This document shows, piece by piece, positions 33,415 through 39,897 of a stretch of 39,897 bases of DNA. The notes beneath the pieces were generated by a model. That model was not told the DNA's origin, made no database searches, and was given only the letters and a program-made list of their open reading frames with translations. This stretch comes from Terriglobia bacterium (GTDB lineage: Bacteria > Acidobacteriota > Terriglobia > Bryobacterales > Bryobacteraceae). Position numbers and translations under genes: made by a program. Each line of letters opens with the position of its first letter. Within the stretch, counting starts at the first letter, position 1. Location of the stretch: the NCBI GenBank assembly GCA_021325175.1, contig JAJPHS010000117.1:1-39897 (forward strand), read 5' to 3'.

Positions 33415-34537
33415 GGCTTCTTTCCTCCTGAATGGTTGCGGCGGCGTAGGATAAGAGATCGCCGCGATCCCGGGCGATCCGCCGCAGGGTTTTGAAATCC
33501 CCGGCCGCCTGGCAAACCTCGAAGGCCAGCGCGAAATTTTCGGGCGATATCTCCGGTGGCAGATATTCAAGCGCCGCCTCTACCGCCTCGCGCTTCCGCC
33601 CCAGCCGGAGCAGCAGCTCGACAAACACGCGAGCCGGCATCGAATCGCCCGGTCCGCGAATCTTCGCGCGAAAATGGGCGATTGCGGCATCAGGATTTTC
33701 CCCGGCGAGAGCACGCAAATAAATCGCATGATCGCGATAGGTGTTTTCAAACGGTGGATCGCCGCGGAAATGATACATGGGATTCAGCCGCTGGCCGTAA
33801 TCGGCGAGATCGACCGCCATGCGAAGAGATTCTTGATCGCGCAACTCGGGCGCGAAGCGAAGAATCGAAGTTAAATGCGTCGCATCGACGTAGCTGCTGA
33901 TCCCTTCAAACAGCCACGCGCGATCGGCGATCATGGCGTCGAGCGAATCGCCGGCCGGCGCCGCGCCTTCCGCCGCCGCGATCGTTTCCCGGATCGCGAC
34001 CGCCACCGCATGATAAAGACTCGCGACCAGCATTTCCAGACACCGCTCGCGCGTTTCCGAATCGGGATTGGCGCCGAACCAGGTAATCGCCGTGCAGATG
34101 CCATGATGCTTCAGGCACAGATCGAATCCTTTTAGGCGATGAACCCCCTCCTGATACGCGATGTGAATCACTCGATCCAGGTTTGGATCGTCTTCATTCA
34201 CGCGATCGATCGCCGCTGCGACCGGCGCGGGTTCGTCGATTGCTTTGAAATATTGCCACGCTCCGGCGATGTCGCCTTCGGCCAGAAGCAGCTCGCCCGA
34301 TTCGCGCGCGGCTTCGCGGAACGCCTGTTCATAGACGCAGCGCTGCTCATTGCTGAGCCGGGGCAGTTCTTCCGTATCGATCAGCGGCAAGCTGAGCCGC
34401 AGGCGCATGCGCATCATCTTCGAACCGAACAAGAGATGATAATTTTTTTCGCGGCGCGCAATTTCGGCAATGCGATCGAAGACGGCTTCGGGATCGCTCG
34501 CGTCCTGCTCAATCAAATCGAACACCGCCGGATCCAT
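33407..34537 (-). CDS. helical protein of unknown function, 376 aa, inside the creatininase cluster
   Basis: Unrecognised. From the ATG at 34537 it has 376 residues; a TTG at 34561 gives 384 but would place the stem-loop at 34544-34559 inside the coding region. There is no signal peptide, so it is probably cytosolic, unlike all neighbours. Predicted structure is mainly helical with TPR-like antiparallel pairs near the C-terminus (PARVFVELLLRLGRKREAVE ... FEVCQAAGDFKTLRR). A segment with several His/Cys (CLKHHGICTAITW) is noted without assigned role. Its stop overlaps the start of creatininase paralog 1 and it follows paralog 2, so it is embedded in the operon. Confidence 0.72.
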   Translation of the reverse strand: MDPAVFDLIEQDASDPEAVFDRIAEIARREKNYHLLFGSKMMRMRLRLSLPLIDTEELPRLSNEQRCVYEQAFREAARESGELLLAEGDIAGAWQYFKAIDEPAPVAAAIDRVNEDDPNLDRVIHIAYQEGVHRLKGFDLCLKHHGICTAITWFGANPDSETRERCLEMLVASLYHAVAVAIRETIAAAEGAAPAGDSLDAMIADRAWLFEGISSYVDATHLTSILRFAPELRDQESLRMAVDLADYGQRLNPMYHFRGDPPFENTYRDHAIYLRALAGENPDAAIAHFRAKIRGPGDSMPARVFVELLLRLGRKREAVEAALEYLPPEISPENFALAFEVCQAAGDFKTLRRIARDRGDLLSYAAATIQEERSHA

Positions 34538-34543
34538 GGGAAG

Positions 34544-34559
34544 GCCGGATTTATCCGGC
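34544..34559 (-). promoter_or_regulatory. compact hairpin GCCGGAT-TT-ATCCGGC in front of the 376-aa gene
   Basis: A perfect 7-bp inverted repeat with a 2-base centre, 7 bases upstream of the ATG at 34537 on the minus strand and between two genes of the cluster. It could hinder or adjust translation of the downstream gene, or be a dimeric DNA site. Confidence 0.4.
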
Positions 34560-34594
34560 AATCGGTCCGGCGGCGAAGCTGCCCGGCGCGGCCA

Positions 34595-35506
34595 TCAGTT
34601 CGATCCCGGCAGAATCTTGCCGTATTTGGGGACCAGCACTTTGTTGGTGTATTCGTCGTGCTTGCGCAAATCCTCCATCGCTTCCTGAAGCTTCATCTGC
34701 TTCACGATGGCGCGGATCTGCGCTTCGCCCTGCTTGCCCCACTCCTCGCGCTCGGCCGCGCTCGAAGCCAGCACCGGCGGACGGCCGTGCGCCATCACAT
34801 CCGGCTGCCACGATCCGACGCTCAGGCTGCCTCCATAACCGAGCTTGTTCAGCCCGCTGAGACCTTCATTTTCCGGAACAGGACCGGCCGGCTCCGATTC
34901 TTTTTCCCCGTACTCGCCCTTCAGCGGCAGATCGATGATGCGTCCGGTAATGTAATGCGCGCCGTAGAGCACTTTGCTGCGCGCCTCCGGCGCCAGTTTC
35001 AACTTCGGCAGGTACGTATCCATGTCGATATAAAGCAGCGGCACGTGATACTTGTCGAAAAATTCGCGCACCAGCGTGCCCGCCGTCAGCGGCGCCGGAC
35101 CCTGGCCCGCCGAAATGTACACCTGCCGGCGGAATCCGTCTTTCAGCAGCGATTCGGCGACCGCGCGCAGAAATTCCAAACCTTGCGTCGGCGAAATATT
35201 CACCGTCGCCTGCGCGATCAGCGTCGTGCCGGGATAGGACCACACCAGGCCGGGCATGTACAGCGCGTCCAGCTCATCGGCCATCGCCATCGAATAGGCC
35301 AGCGGCGAAACGTAATCGCGATCGCTGGGCATGATGCCGTTGGTTTCCACCGCGCCGAGTGGAATAAAAATGATGTCGCTGCGCTTCAGATAATCGGCCA
35401 CCTGGACCTGGCTGAGGCGCGTCATGTCGCGCGTGTGCAGCTTCCGGACCTGCGCGGAGGCCGCGGCGGCGATCAACAGGAGTGAAAGAAAAATCTTTTT
35501 CGACAT
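34595..35506 (-). CDS. exported creatininase-family protein, paralog 2, with the most degraded metal site
   Basis: A 303-residue protein with signal peptide MSKKIFLSLLLIAAAASA and a GGAGA ribosome binding site. It shares the block HTRDMTRLSQVQVADYLKR with paralog 3. The first metal motif reads LGAVETNGIMPSD (E54, N56 instead of His, D62). At the second motif, where the family has a His, it reads SAGQGPAPL, so the second His is also lost. The fold is likely kept but hydrolase activity is doubtful. It may be a binding protein or partner subunit of the other two paralogs. It sits between the LamG-like gene and the 376-aa helical protein gene. Confidence 0.82.
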   Translation of the reverse strand: MSKKIFLSLLLIAAAASAQVRKLHTRDMTRLSQVQVADYLKRSDIIFIPLGAVETNGIMPSDRDYVSPLAYSMAMADELDALYMPGLVWSYPGTTLIAQATVNISPTQGLEFLRAVAESLLKDGFRRQVYISAGQGPAPLTAGTLVREFFDKYHVPLLYIDMDTYLPKLKLAPEARSKVLYGAHYITGRIIDLPLKGEYGEKESEPAGPVPENEGLSGLNKLGYGGSLSVGSWQPDVMAHGRPPVLASSAAEREEWGKQGEAQIRAIVKQMKLQEAMEDLRKHDEYTNKVLVPKYGKILPGSN

Positions 35507-35555
35507 GGAGAATCTCCTTGCAAATTAGAGTCGCTTGCGGCATAAACACCGCGGT

Positions 35556-36257
35556 TCACTGCAATATACCCAAGTTTGGCTCGCCCGGGAAGCGCAAAAA
35601 CTCCGCCGGCTCCAGCGCGCGCCGCGTGAAGCGCGCCTGGTGGATCGCGCCCTTAAAGTAATAAACCCTGTTCATGCGAACGCCGATCGAGGTTCGCCCC
35701 GCGCCTTGCGGGATCAAATGAATGCGCGCGCCGCCTTCCTCGACCCCGTTGACATAGCTGCGATATTCCGAGCCGTCGTAAACCGCGGCGACGTGATACC
35801 ACGCGCCCAGATCGTGCAGCTTATCGCGAAACAGCAGCGCCTTCTGCGTGTCTCCCGATTTGTTGAATGCATCCAGGCGCCACTGTCCATTGGTCACCCG
35901 GATTTCAAACAGCATCCGGTTATCGTGGTCGTCGCCGGTGGCCGGATTCTCCTCGAGATGAAACCAGCGCTGTTCGGCGTTGCCGCCGTCGGGACGAAAA
36001 ATCGCCTCCCAGGTGAACGTCTCCGCGCCGGCCAGCGGATGCACATCGAGCATCAGCCCGTCGTCCACGCCATTGAACTCGATCGCCTTTCCAACCGGCG
36101 TATCGATCACTTTGGGATGGCCGAGCACGGTCGTCTTGTGGCCGCCGATCTTCTCGATATTGTCGAATTTCCAGGTAACCTGGGCGGGTTGGGCATGCAC
36201 GACCATCGCAAAAAGGCAAAATGCGGGGAGCCGCGCGGTTGTGTGCCGGGTGCCCAC
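35556..36257 (-). CDS. secreted LamG/concanavalin-like protein
   Basis: A 233-residue exported protein starting at GTG 36257, three bases after the stop of creatininase paralog 3. A signal-like segment (ARLPAFCLFAMVVHAQ) precedes a LamG-like jellyroll: IEFNGVDDGLMLDV, FTWEAIFRPDGG, WYHVAAVYDGSEYRSYVNG and IGVRMNR are the classical strand motifs. Such domains bind carbohydrates or other polymers, often with calcium. Located between creatininase paralogs 3 and 2, it probably provides substrate binding for the same exported system. No catalytic motif is present. Confidence 0.85.
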   Translation of the reverse strand: MGTRHTTARLPAFCLFAMVVHAQPAQVTWKFDNIEKIGGHKTTVLGHPKVIDTPVGKAIEFNGVDDGLMLDVHPLAGAETFTWEAIFRPDGGNAEQRWFHLEENPATGDDHDNRMLFEIRVTNGQWRLDAFNKSGDTQKALLFRDKLHDLGAWYHVAAVYDGSEYRSYVNGVEEGGARIHLIPQGAGRTSIGVRMNRVYYFKGAIHQARFTRRALEPAEFLRFPGEPNLGILQ

Positions 36258-36260
36258 GAT

Positions 36261-37178
36261 CTATTTCTGCGACTCCGGCAGCATCGACTTGAATTTCGGC
36301 ACGATTTTCTCCTGTGTAAAATCGGCGTGCTGGCGCAGCGCGGATACGACATTTTTTAGGTCCATTGTTTGGACCACGGCCGCAAGCTGCTGTAAGCCGA
36401 TGCGGCCCCATTCCGCGCGCTCCTCGGCCGTCGCCGGGAGCTTCCGGTTGCCGCCGGCGCTGTGCCCTTCCGGATCAGCCCACCAATAGCCCAGCGCAAG
36501 GCTTCCGGCTAAACCCATTCTGGTAAGCGTGCCGAGGCCGGGATCTTCGGCGGCCGCTCCGCCGGATCGCGCCGGCGCGGCGGGAACCTCGCCCGCCAGC
36601 GGCAGATCCTCAATATGGCCGACCAGCGCGTATTTTCCGTAATTCAGCTTATCTTTTTCGCCTTTATACGCGCGCTCGGCCTGCGCGGCGTCGATGGCCA
36701 GAATCGGCACGTGCGTTTCCTCGAAGAAATCGCGGACCATCGCGCCGACATACAGCGGCGACGGCCCATGGCCGTGCCAAACCCAGATTTGCGTCTTAAA
36801 TCCCTGCCGCAGAAGCGAATGAGCGATCGCCTTCAGGTACTCTTCGCCGAGCGGGATCGAAACATACACCGTCGCCGAACTGGTGATGGTCGAGCCGGGA
36901 TAAAAATAGCACAGGTTCGGCATGTACACGGCGTCGGCCTCTTCTGCCATCTGCGCGGCCGAGCCGAGCGGCCCGATATACTCCAGATCACTCGGAAAAG
37001 CGCCCTGCGACTCCGTCGCGCCGACCGCAACGAAAATCACGTCGCTTCGCTTGAGGTACTCCGAAATTTGCACCTGGCTGAGGCGGGTGACGTCGCGCGT
37101 GTGCCACTTCGCCGGTTGCGCGAATACGGAACCAAGCACCGAAAAAAACAACGTCAGTCTTCGAATTTGCGGATTCAC
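36261..37178 (-). CDS. exported creatininase-family protein, paralog 3
   Basis: A 305-residue protein with a signal segment (LTLFFSVLGSVFA), starting at GTG with GGGGG upstream. The first metal motif reads VGATESQGAFPSD (E56, Q58 instead of His, D64). The second is WHGHGPSPL, in which His is retained. It is nearest to paralog 2 (shared RDVTRLSQVQISEYLKRSD) and is the first gene after the ToxR-like regulator. Directly upstream lie two CGTAACA heptamers 10 bases apart. Like its paralogs it should be periplasmic, unlike classical cytosolic creatininase. Substrate unknown. Confidence 0.82.
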   Translation of the reverse strand: MNPQIRRLTLFFSVLGSVFAQPAKWHTRDVTRLSQVQISEYLKRSDVIFVAVGATESQGAFPSDLEYIGPLGSAAQMAEEADAVYMPNLCYFYPGSTITSSATVYVSIPLGEEYLKAIAHSLLRQGFKTQIWVWHGHGPSPLYVGAMVRDFFEETHVPILAIDAAQAERAYKGEKDKLNYGKYALVGHIEDLPLAGEVPAAPARSGGAAAEDPGLGTLTRMGLAGSLALGYWWADPEGHSAGGNRKLPATAEERAEWGRIGLQQLAAVVQTMDLKNVVSALRQHADFTQEKIVPKFKSMLPESQK

Positions 37179-37254
37179 GGCGCCCCCTTACACACTTCAA
37201 GCCAACAAGCGAGATGAACACGCGCGCGGGCAACCGGAGAAGTGCCAAGCCGTA

Positions 37255-37271
37255 TGTTACGCTCTGTTACG
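37255..37271 (-). promoter_or_regulatory. two CGTAACA heptamers as a 10-bp direct repeat upstream of creatininase paralog 3
   Basis: On the plus strand TGTTACG occurs at 37255-37261 and 37265-37271, three bases apart. They lie between the regulator stop (37274) and the creatininase start (37178). One-turn direct repeats are the usual site form for OmpR/PhoB/ToxR-type winged helices, and the adjacent gene encodes such a protein. Binding is inferred. Confidence 0.5.
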
Positions 37272-37273
37272 TC

Positions 37274-38515
37274 TTACTTCCAAAAGTTTGTGGCGATTGG
37301 GCGGCAGGCGGCGACTTCAAATTTCAGGATCGTATCGCGATAAAATTCGGCCTGCACCACCATCTCCCAGGCTTCCGGCGAACCGGCCTTCGTCCAGGCA
37401 TCATCAATTAGCCGTAATCCTTCGGGCGTCACCAGCATGGAACTCATCGTGGTCAGATGACGGCCGAACAGCAGTAGCACGCGAGTGTGCTCGGGCCGGG
37501 TCGGCAGCATGGTGATGATGGAAGGCGCGGTCACGCGGTCGGCCGAGTAGGAAATTTCGCGAAATTCGGCGGGCTCGCCTGCCCGAGGCGTACGGCTCTT
37601 GATCACGTCCGGCTCGACGCTGGCGATATAGTAGTTCGTCTTTTCCAGAATGTGATTCAGATATGTTGCCGTTCGCGGCATTCCTAAAAAGATCGTGTTC
37701 TGCGTGGCGTAGGATTCAGCCGGGAAGCGGCGCGATTCGGTAAGGCGCGCGGGCTGCGATTGCCGGTCCAGGTATTGAAGAAGATCGGTGCCGGCCGTGG
37801 TTTCCTGGGCGCCGACATAGGTTTGAGCCAGCTCCGGCGGTCCCCATTTTTGCGCAGTGCTCTTCAGGAACGGCGATGTTTCCCATTGCGTATACTCGGC
37901 GACGTTCAAATCGCGGACCAGAACGTGATGCGACGGCCAGGAGAAATAAACCGGGCTCGGCAGCACGATCACCACCGGCTTTTTTCCCACGATGAACGAT
38001 TGCCAGAAGCGCGGAAGCGGCGGCTGCGGCGCGGGAATTTGCGCCTTCAATGCTCGGACATAAATCGCGAGGCCGATGCACAGAGCCAGCAGGACTCCGC
38101 CAGCCGCGGCCGCGCCCCAAAGATAATGCCGCGGGACGCCGCTGAATTTCGACGCCAACGATTTCACCGGCGCGCGGTACGTCCACTGCAATTCATGCCC
38201 GCCCAGCGGGATGTTGAGACGCAGCGGGAAGGATTCCCCGGCGGACTCGTAGAATTCCTTGAGCTTGGCCCGGAGCCGGGCCACCTGAACCCGGACCGTC
38301 GAATCGGATTTGGGGTCAAACCCGGCCGGGCGGCCAAGCGCCTCGGTGGCGATCGCGTATTCGCTGATCGGCTGCCCCTGGTTATGCCACAGATAAATCA
38401 GGAGGGCGCGCATAACCGGCGCGGCGCGAAAAACCTCGCTTTCCGCGATTTGTTTCAACAGATCGTCGTGTTTGTGTGGCGTGGTCCCGCTACGACGCGC
38501 CAACGGGGTCAGCAT
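37274..38515 (-). CDS. ToxR-like transmembrane transcriptional regulator
   Basis: A 413-residue protein with an N-terminal OmpR/ToxR-like winged helix (about 15-112; TVRVQVARLRAKLKEFYE is the recognition helix region), one transmembrane helix (about 131-153), and a large exported C-terminal domain (about 165-413) with no recognised family. Acidobacteria have many regulators of this layout. The C-terminal part would sense an exported signal and the winged helix would act on nearby DNA. GGAGG precedes the ATG. It heads the creatininase cluster, and CGTAACA repeats flank it on both sides, which suggests autoregulation and control of the cluster. Confidence 0.82.
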   Translation of the reverse strand: MLTPLARRSGTTPHKHDDLLKQIAESEVFRAAPVMRALLIYLWHNQGQPISEYAIATEALGRPAGFDPKSDSTVRVQVARLRAKLKEFYESAGESFPLRLNIPLGGHELQWTYRAPVKSLASKFSGVPRHYLWGAAAAGGVLLALCIGLAIYVRALKAQIPAPQPPLPRFWQSFIVGKKPVVIVLPSPVYFSWPSHHVLVRDLNVAEYTQWETSPFLKSTAQKWGPPELAQTYVGAQETTAGTDLLQYLDRQSQPARLTESRRFPAESYATQNTIFLGMPRTATYLNHILEKTNYYIASVEPDVIKSRTPRAGEPAEFREISYSADRVTAPSIITMLPTRPEHTRVLLLFGRHLTTMSSMLVTPEGLRLIDDAWTKAGSPEAWEMVVQAEFYRDTILKFEVAACRPIATNFWK

Positions 38516-38582
38516 TTACCCCTCCAGTTCTGGATTATGTTAGGACATTCCGCACGCCGAAAGCAATCCTTTTTTTCCAGAA

Positions 38583-38682
38583 CGTAACAAGCCCGCCGAA
38601 GTCTGCGTAACACATTGATACAAAGATCTCACTGAACCAGCCGCCATAAATATGGCTTCCATCCGCCGCAACAGCCGTAACA
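38583..38682. promoter_or_regulatory. divergent control region: three CGTAACA heptamers and an inverted repeat
   Basis: CGTAACA is at 38583-38589, 38606-38612 (23 bases apart, about two turns) and 38676-38682. A perfect inverted repeat GCCATA-AA-TATGGC is at 38643-38656. A related TGTTAGG is at 38538-38544. The region lies between the divergent regulator gene (start 38515) and the isomerase-like gene (start 38746), so it could control both. Confidence 0.5.
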
Positions 38683-38745
38683 TCAGCTTGATACTTGGCC
38701 GCGTGGCCGGAGAGGTGGGATTCTATTCTGAGGTGTAAATCGTAC

Positions 38746-39609
38746 ATGAACCGTAGAAACGCACTTCGAGCTCTGGCCACGTTACCGCTCGCGGCCAATG
38801 TTCGGGCGGAAACGCCCGCCGGATATCACCTGCGGCCGGGGCTCGTTGCGTACTCCTACCGCAAACAGCTTGCCGAAAAATCGTTAAAGTACGACGATTT
38901 GATTCGCATGGCATCGGATTGGGGTCTGGACGGCCTGGATTGCACCGTTTACTGGTTCCCCGATACGTCTTCTCAATTTCTGGCGTCGCTTCGCAAGACG
39001 GCATTTAAAAACGGCATTCAGATTTACAACGCCGGCGTTCGGGTCCAGCTTTCCCAGCCCACTCCGGAGCTTCAACAGGCGCAGGTGGATGAGATCAAAA
39101 AGTGGGTGGACGTGGCGGACCGGCTTGGAGCGAATCAGATTCGCGTCTTCGGCGGTCCGATTCCGAAGGGCGCAAGCGAGCAGCAGGCAATCGCCTGGGC
39201 CGTGGAGACGCTGAAGCGCGGCGCCGAGTACGCCGGATCGCGCGGCATTACGATCGGCGTGGAGGACGACGCGGGCCTGACGATCGCGGCCGAGCCGACC
39301 ATCGCAATCGTGCGGCAGGCCGATTCGCCCTGGGCCGGAATCAACGCGGATTCGGGAAATCTGAGGGCCGATGGCTACGCGAAATTCGAGTCAATGCTGC
39401 CGTACGCCACAAGCATTCATTTGAAAACCGAAATTTCGACGCCGGACGGCAAAAAGGAAAAAGCCGATTGGACGCGGCTGCTGGCGATGATCGGCAAATC
39501 GGGATATAAGGGCTACGTGGGCCTCGAATATGAAGGGAATGAGGCCGAAGCGCAGGTGCCCGGATACGCCAGGGAATTGCGGGCGCTGATCCGCAAAGTA
39601 TCGGCATAA
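38746..39609 (+). CDS. Tat-exported sugar phosphate isomerase/epimerase-like TIM barrel
   Basis: A 287-residue protein of the xylose-isomerase-like TIM-barrel family. I start at ATG 38746 because it begins with a twin-arginine signal (MNRRNALRALATLPLAA); the open frame begins earlier at 38695. Candidate metal residues follow family order: Glu in GITIGVEDDA, Asp in INADSGN, His in SIHLKTE and Glu in GLEYEGNE. The family interconverts keto- and aldo-sugars or epimerises them; exported copies are common in Acidobacteria and Planctomycetes, with unknown substrates. It is divergent from the regulator and shares the heptamer-containing control region, so it may belong to the same regulon. Confidence 0.85.
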   Translation: MNRRNALRALATLPLAANVRAETPAGYHLRPGLVAYSYRKQLAEKSLKYDDLIRMASDWGLDGLDCTVYWFPDTSSQFLASLRKTAFKNGIQIYNAGVRVQLSQPTPELQQAQVDEIKKWVDVADRLGANQIRVFGGPIPKGASEQQAIAWAVETLKRGAEYAGSRGITIGVEDDAGLTIAAEPTIAIVRQADSPWAGINADSGNLRADGYAKFESMLPYATSIHLKTEISTPDGKKEKADWTRLLAMIGKSGYKGYVGLEYEGNEAEAQVPGYARELRALIRKVSA

Positions 39610-39628
39610 TGATTCAGGAGGCGAAGCG

Positions 39629-39897
39629 ATGAAAACGATGAAGTGGCTGGCGATTGCATCGATGGCGTGCGGGATGGCGTTCGGCGCGGACTACAAGGGA
39701 TACATTATCGATCAGTCCTGCGCGAGCGACGCCACGATGAAGGGCAACGAGGCGTGCGCGCGGAAGTGCATCAAGAAAGGATCGCCGGCCGTGCTGCTGA
39801 CGCCGGAGGCCAAAGTTTACAAGCTCGACGATCAGGCCAAAGTCGTCGAGCACGCCGGCCACAAGGTGATCGTCAGCGGGACGCTCGATGGCGACAC
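39629..39897 (+). CDS. small secreted Cys-containing protein, 3' end cut by the window
   Basis: The first 89 residues are visible. AGGAGG stands eight bases before the ATG. The signal peptide is MKTMKWLAIASMACGMAFGA. The mature part reads GYIIDQSCAS, then C-ARKC and GHKVIVSGTLDGD, the same domain as the C-terminal 80 residues of the protein at 27368-28162. Three conserved Cys in the exported domain suggest a disulfide or metal site. The gene follows the isomerase-like gene by 19 nt and is probably co-transcribed. No stop codon lies within the window. Function unknown. Confidence 0.75.
   Translation, partial: MKTMKWLAIASMACGMAFGADYKGYIIDQSCASDATMKGNEACARKCIKKGSPAVLLTPEAKVYKLDDQAKVVEHAGHKVIVSGTLDGD

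Noticed and set aside
33415..33570. N-terminal extension of creatininase paralog 1
   Set aside because: It lies inside the upstream gene, has no hydrophobic signal, and the AGGAGG-ATG at 33414 gives a proper start.
34139..35485. 448-aa plus-strand open frame opposite creatininase paralog 2 and the 376-aa gene
   Set aside because: It spans two well-supported genes on the other strand, is Arg/His/Gln-rich like a GC-rich shadow frame, and shows no family motif.

Overview
The window is a GC-rich bacterial chromosome segment, most likely from an acidobacterium of the Solibacter/Bryobacter type. That placement is inferred from gene content: a PEP-CTERM protein, a DUF1501 and cytochrome/DUF1549/DUF1553 pair, a ToxR-like membrane regulator with an N-terminal winged helix, exported TldD/TldE-like proteins, and many secreted lineage-restricted proteins. 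I see no rRNA, tRNA, CRISPR array, insertion sequence or phage gene. About 34 genes fill the window, and most non-coding gaps are under 300 bases.

Left part (1-11.3 kb): a two-gene minus-strand operon encodes an exported alkaline-phosphatase-superfamily hydrolase and an unknown secreted partner. It is followed by a plus-strand run: a CpaE-like ATPase, a DedA membrane protein, a zinc-ribbon membrane protein, a small secreted helical protein, MiaB (tRNA methylthiotransferase) and a bifunctional-nuclease-family protein. A convergent PEP-CTERM protein closes this block.

Middle part (11.5-27.3 kb): two tandem paralogous secreted repeat proteins lie on the minus strand, divergent from an apparent transport/metabolism operon (sodium:solute symporter, class I/II aminotransferase, APC permease). 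Then come a small protein with two AT-hook-like RGRPP motifs behind repeated GTTC...GAAC sites, selD and pyrF. The selD gene reads through an in-frame TGA (selenocysteine at residue 14) with a SECIS-like hairpin just downstream; a naive call would start after the active site. pyrF overlaps selD by 4 nt and lacks a normal start codon. A second orphan CpaE-like ATPase is divergent from a LuxR-type regulator across an 18-bp inverted repeat. An exported TldD/TldE-like pair and a beta-propeller protein follow.

Right part (27.3-39.9 kb): a long minus-strand block, probably one regulon, encodes a ToxR-like transmembrane regulator, three exported creatininase-family paralogs, a LamG-like protein, an unknown cytoplasmic protein, a cytochrome/DUF1549/DUF1553 protein, a DUF1501 protein and a secreted protein. 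A heptamer CGTAACA recurs in the non-coding gaps at the regulator, ahead of the first creatininase gene and ahead of the cytochrome gene. All three creatininase paralogs lack the metal-binding His of the EQHG motif. Divergent from the regulator are a Tat-exported sugar isomerase/epimerase-like protein and a partial small secreted protein, whose domain is also the C-terminus of the protein at 27368-28162.

The best candidates for new biology are the creatininase regulon with its putative operator, and the selenoprotein SelD that simple ORF calling truncates.
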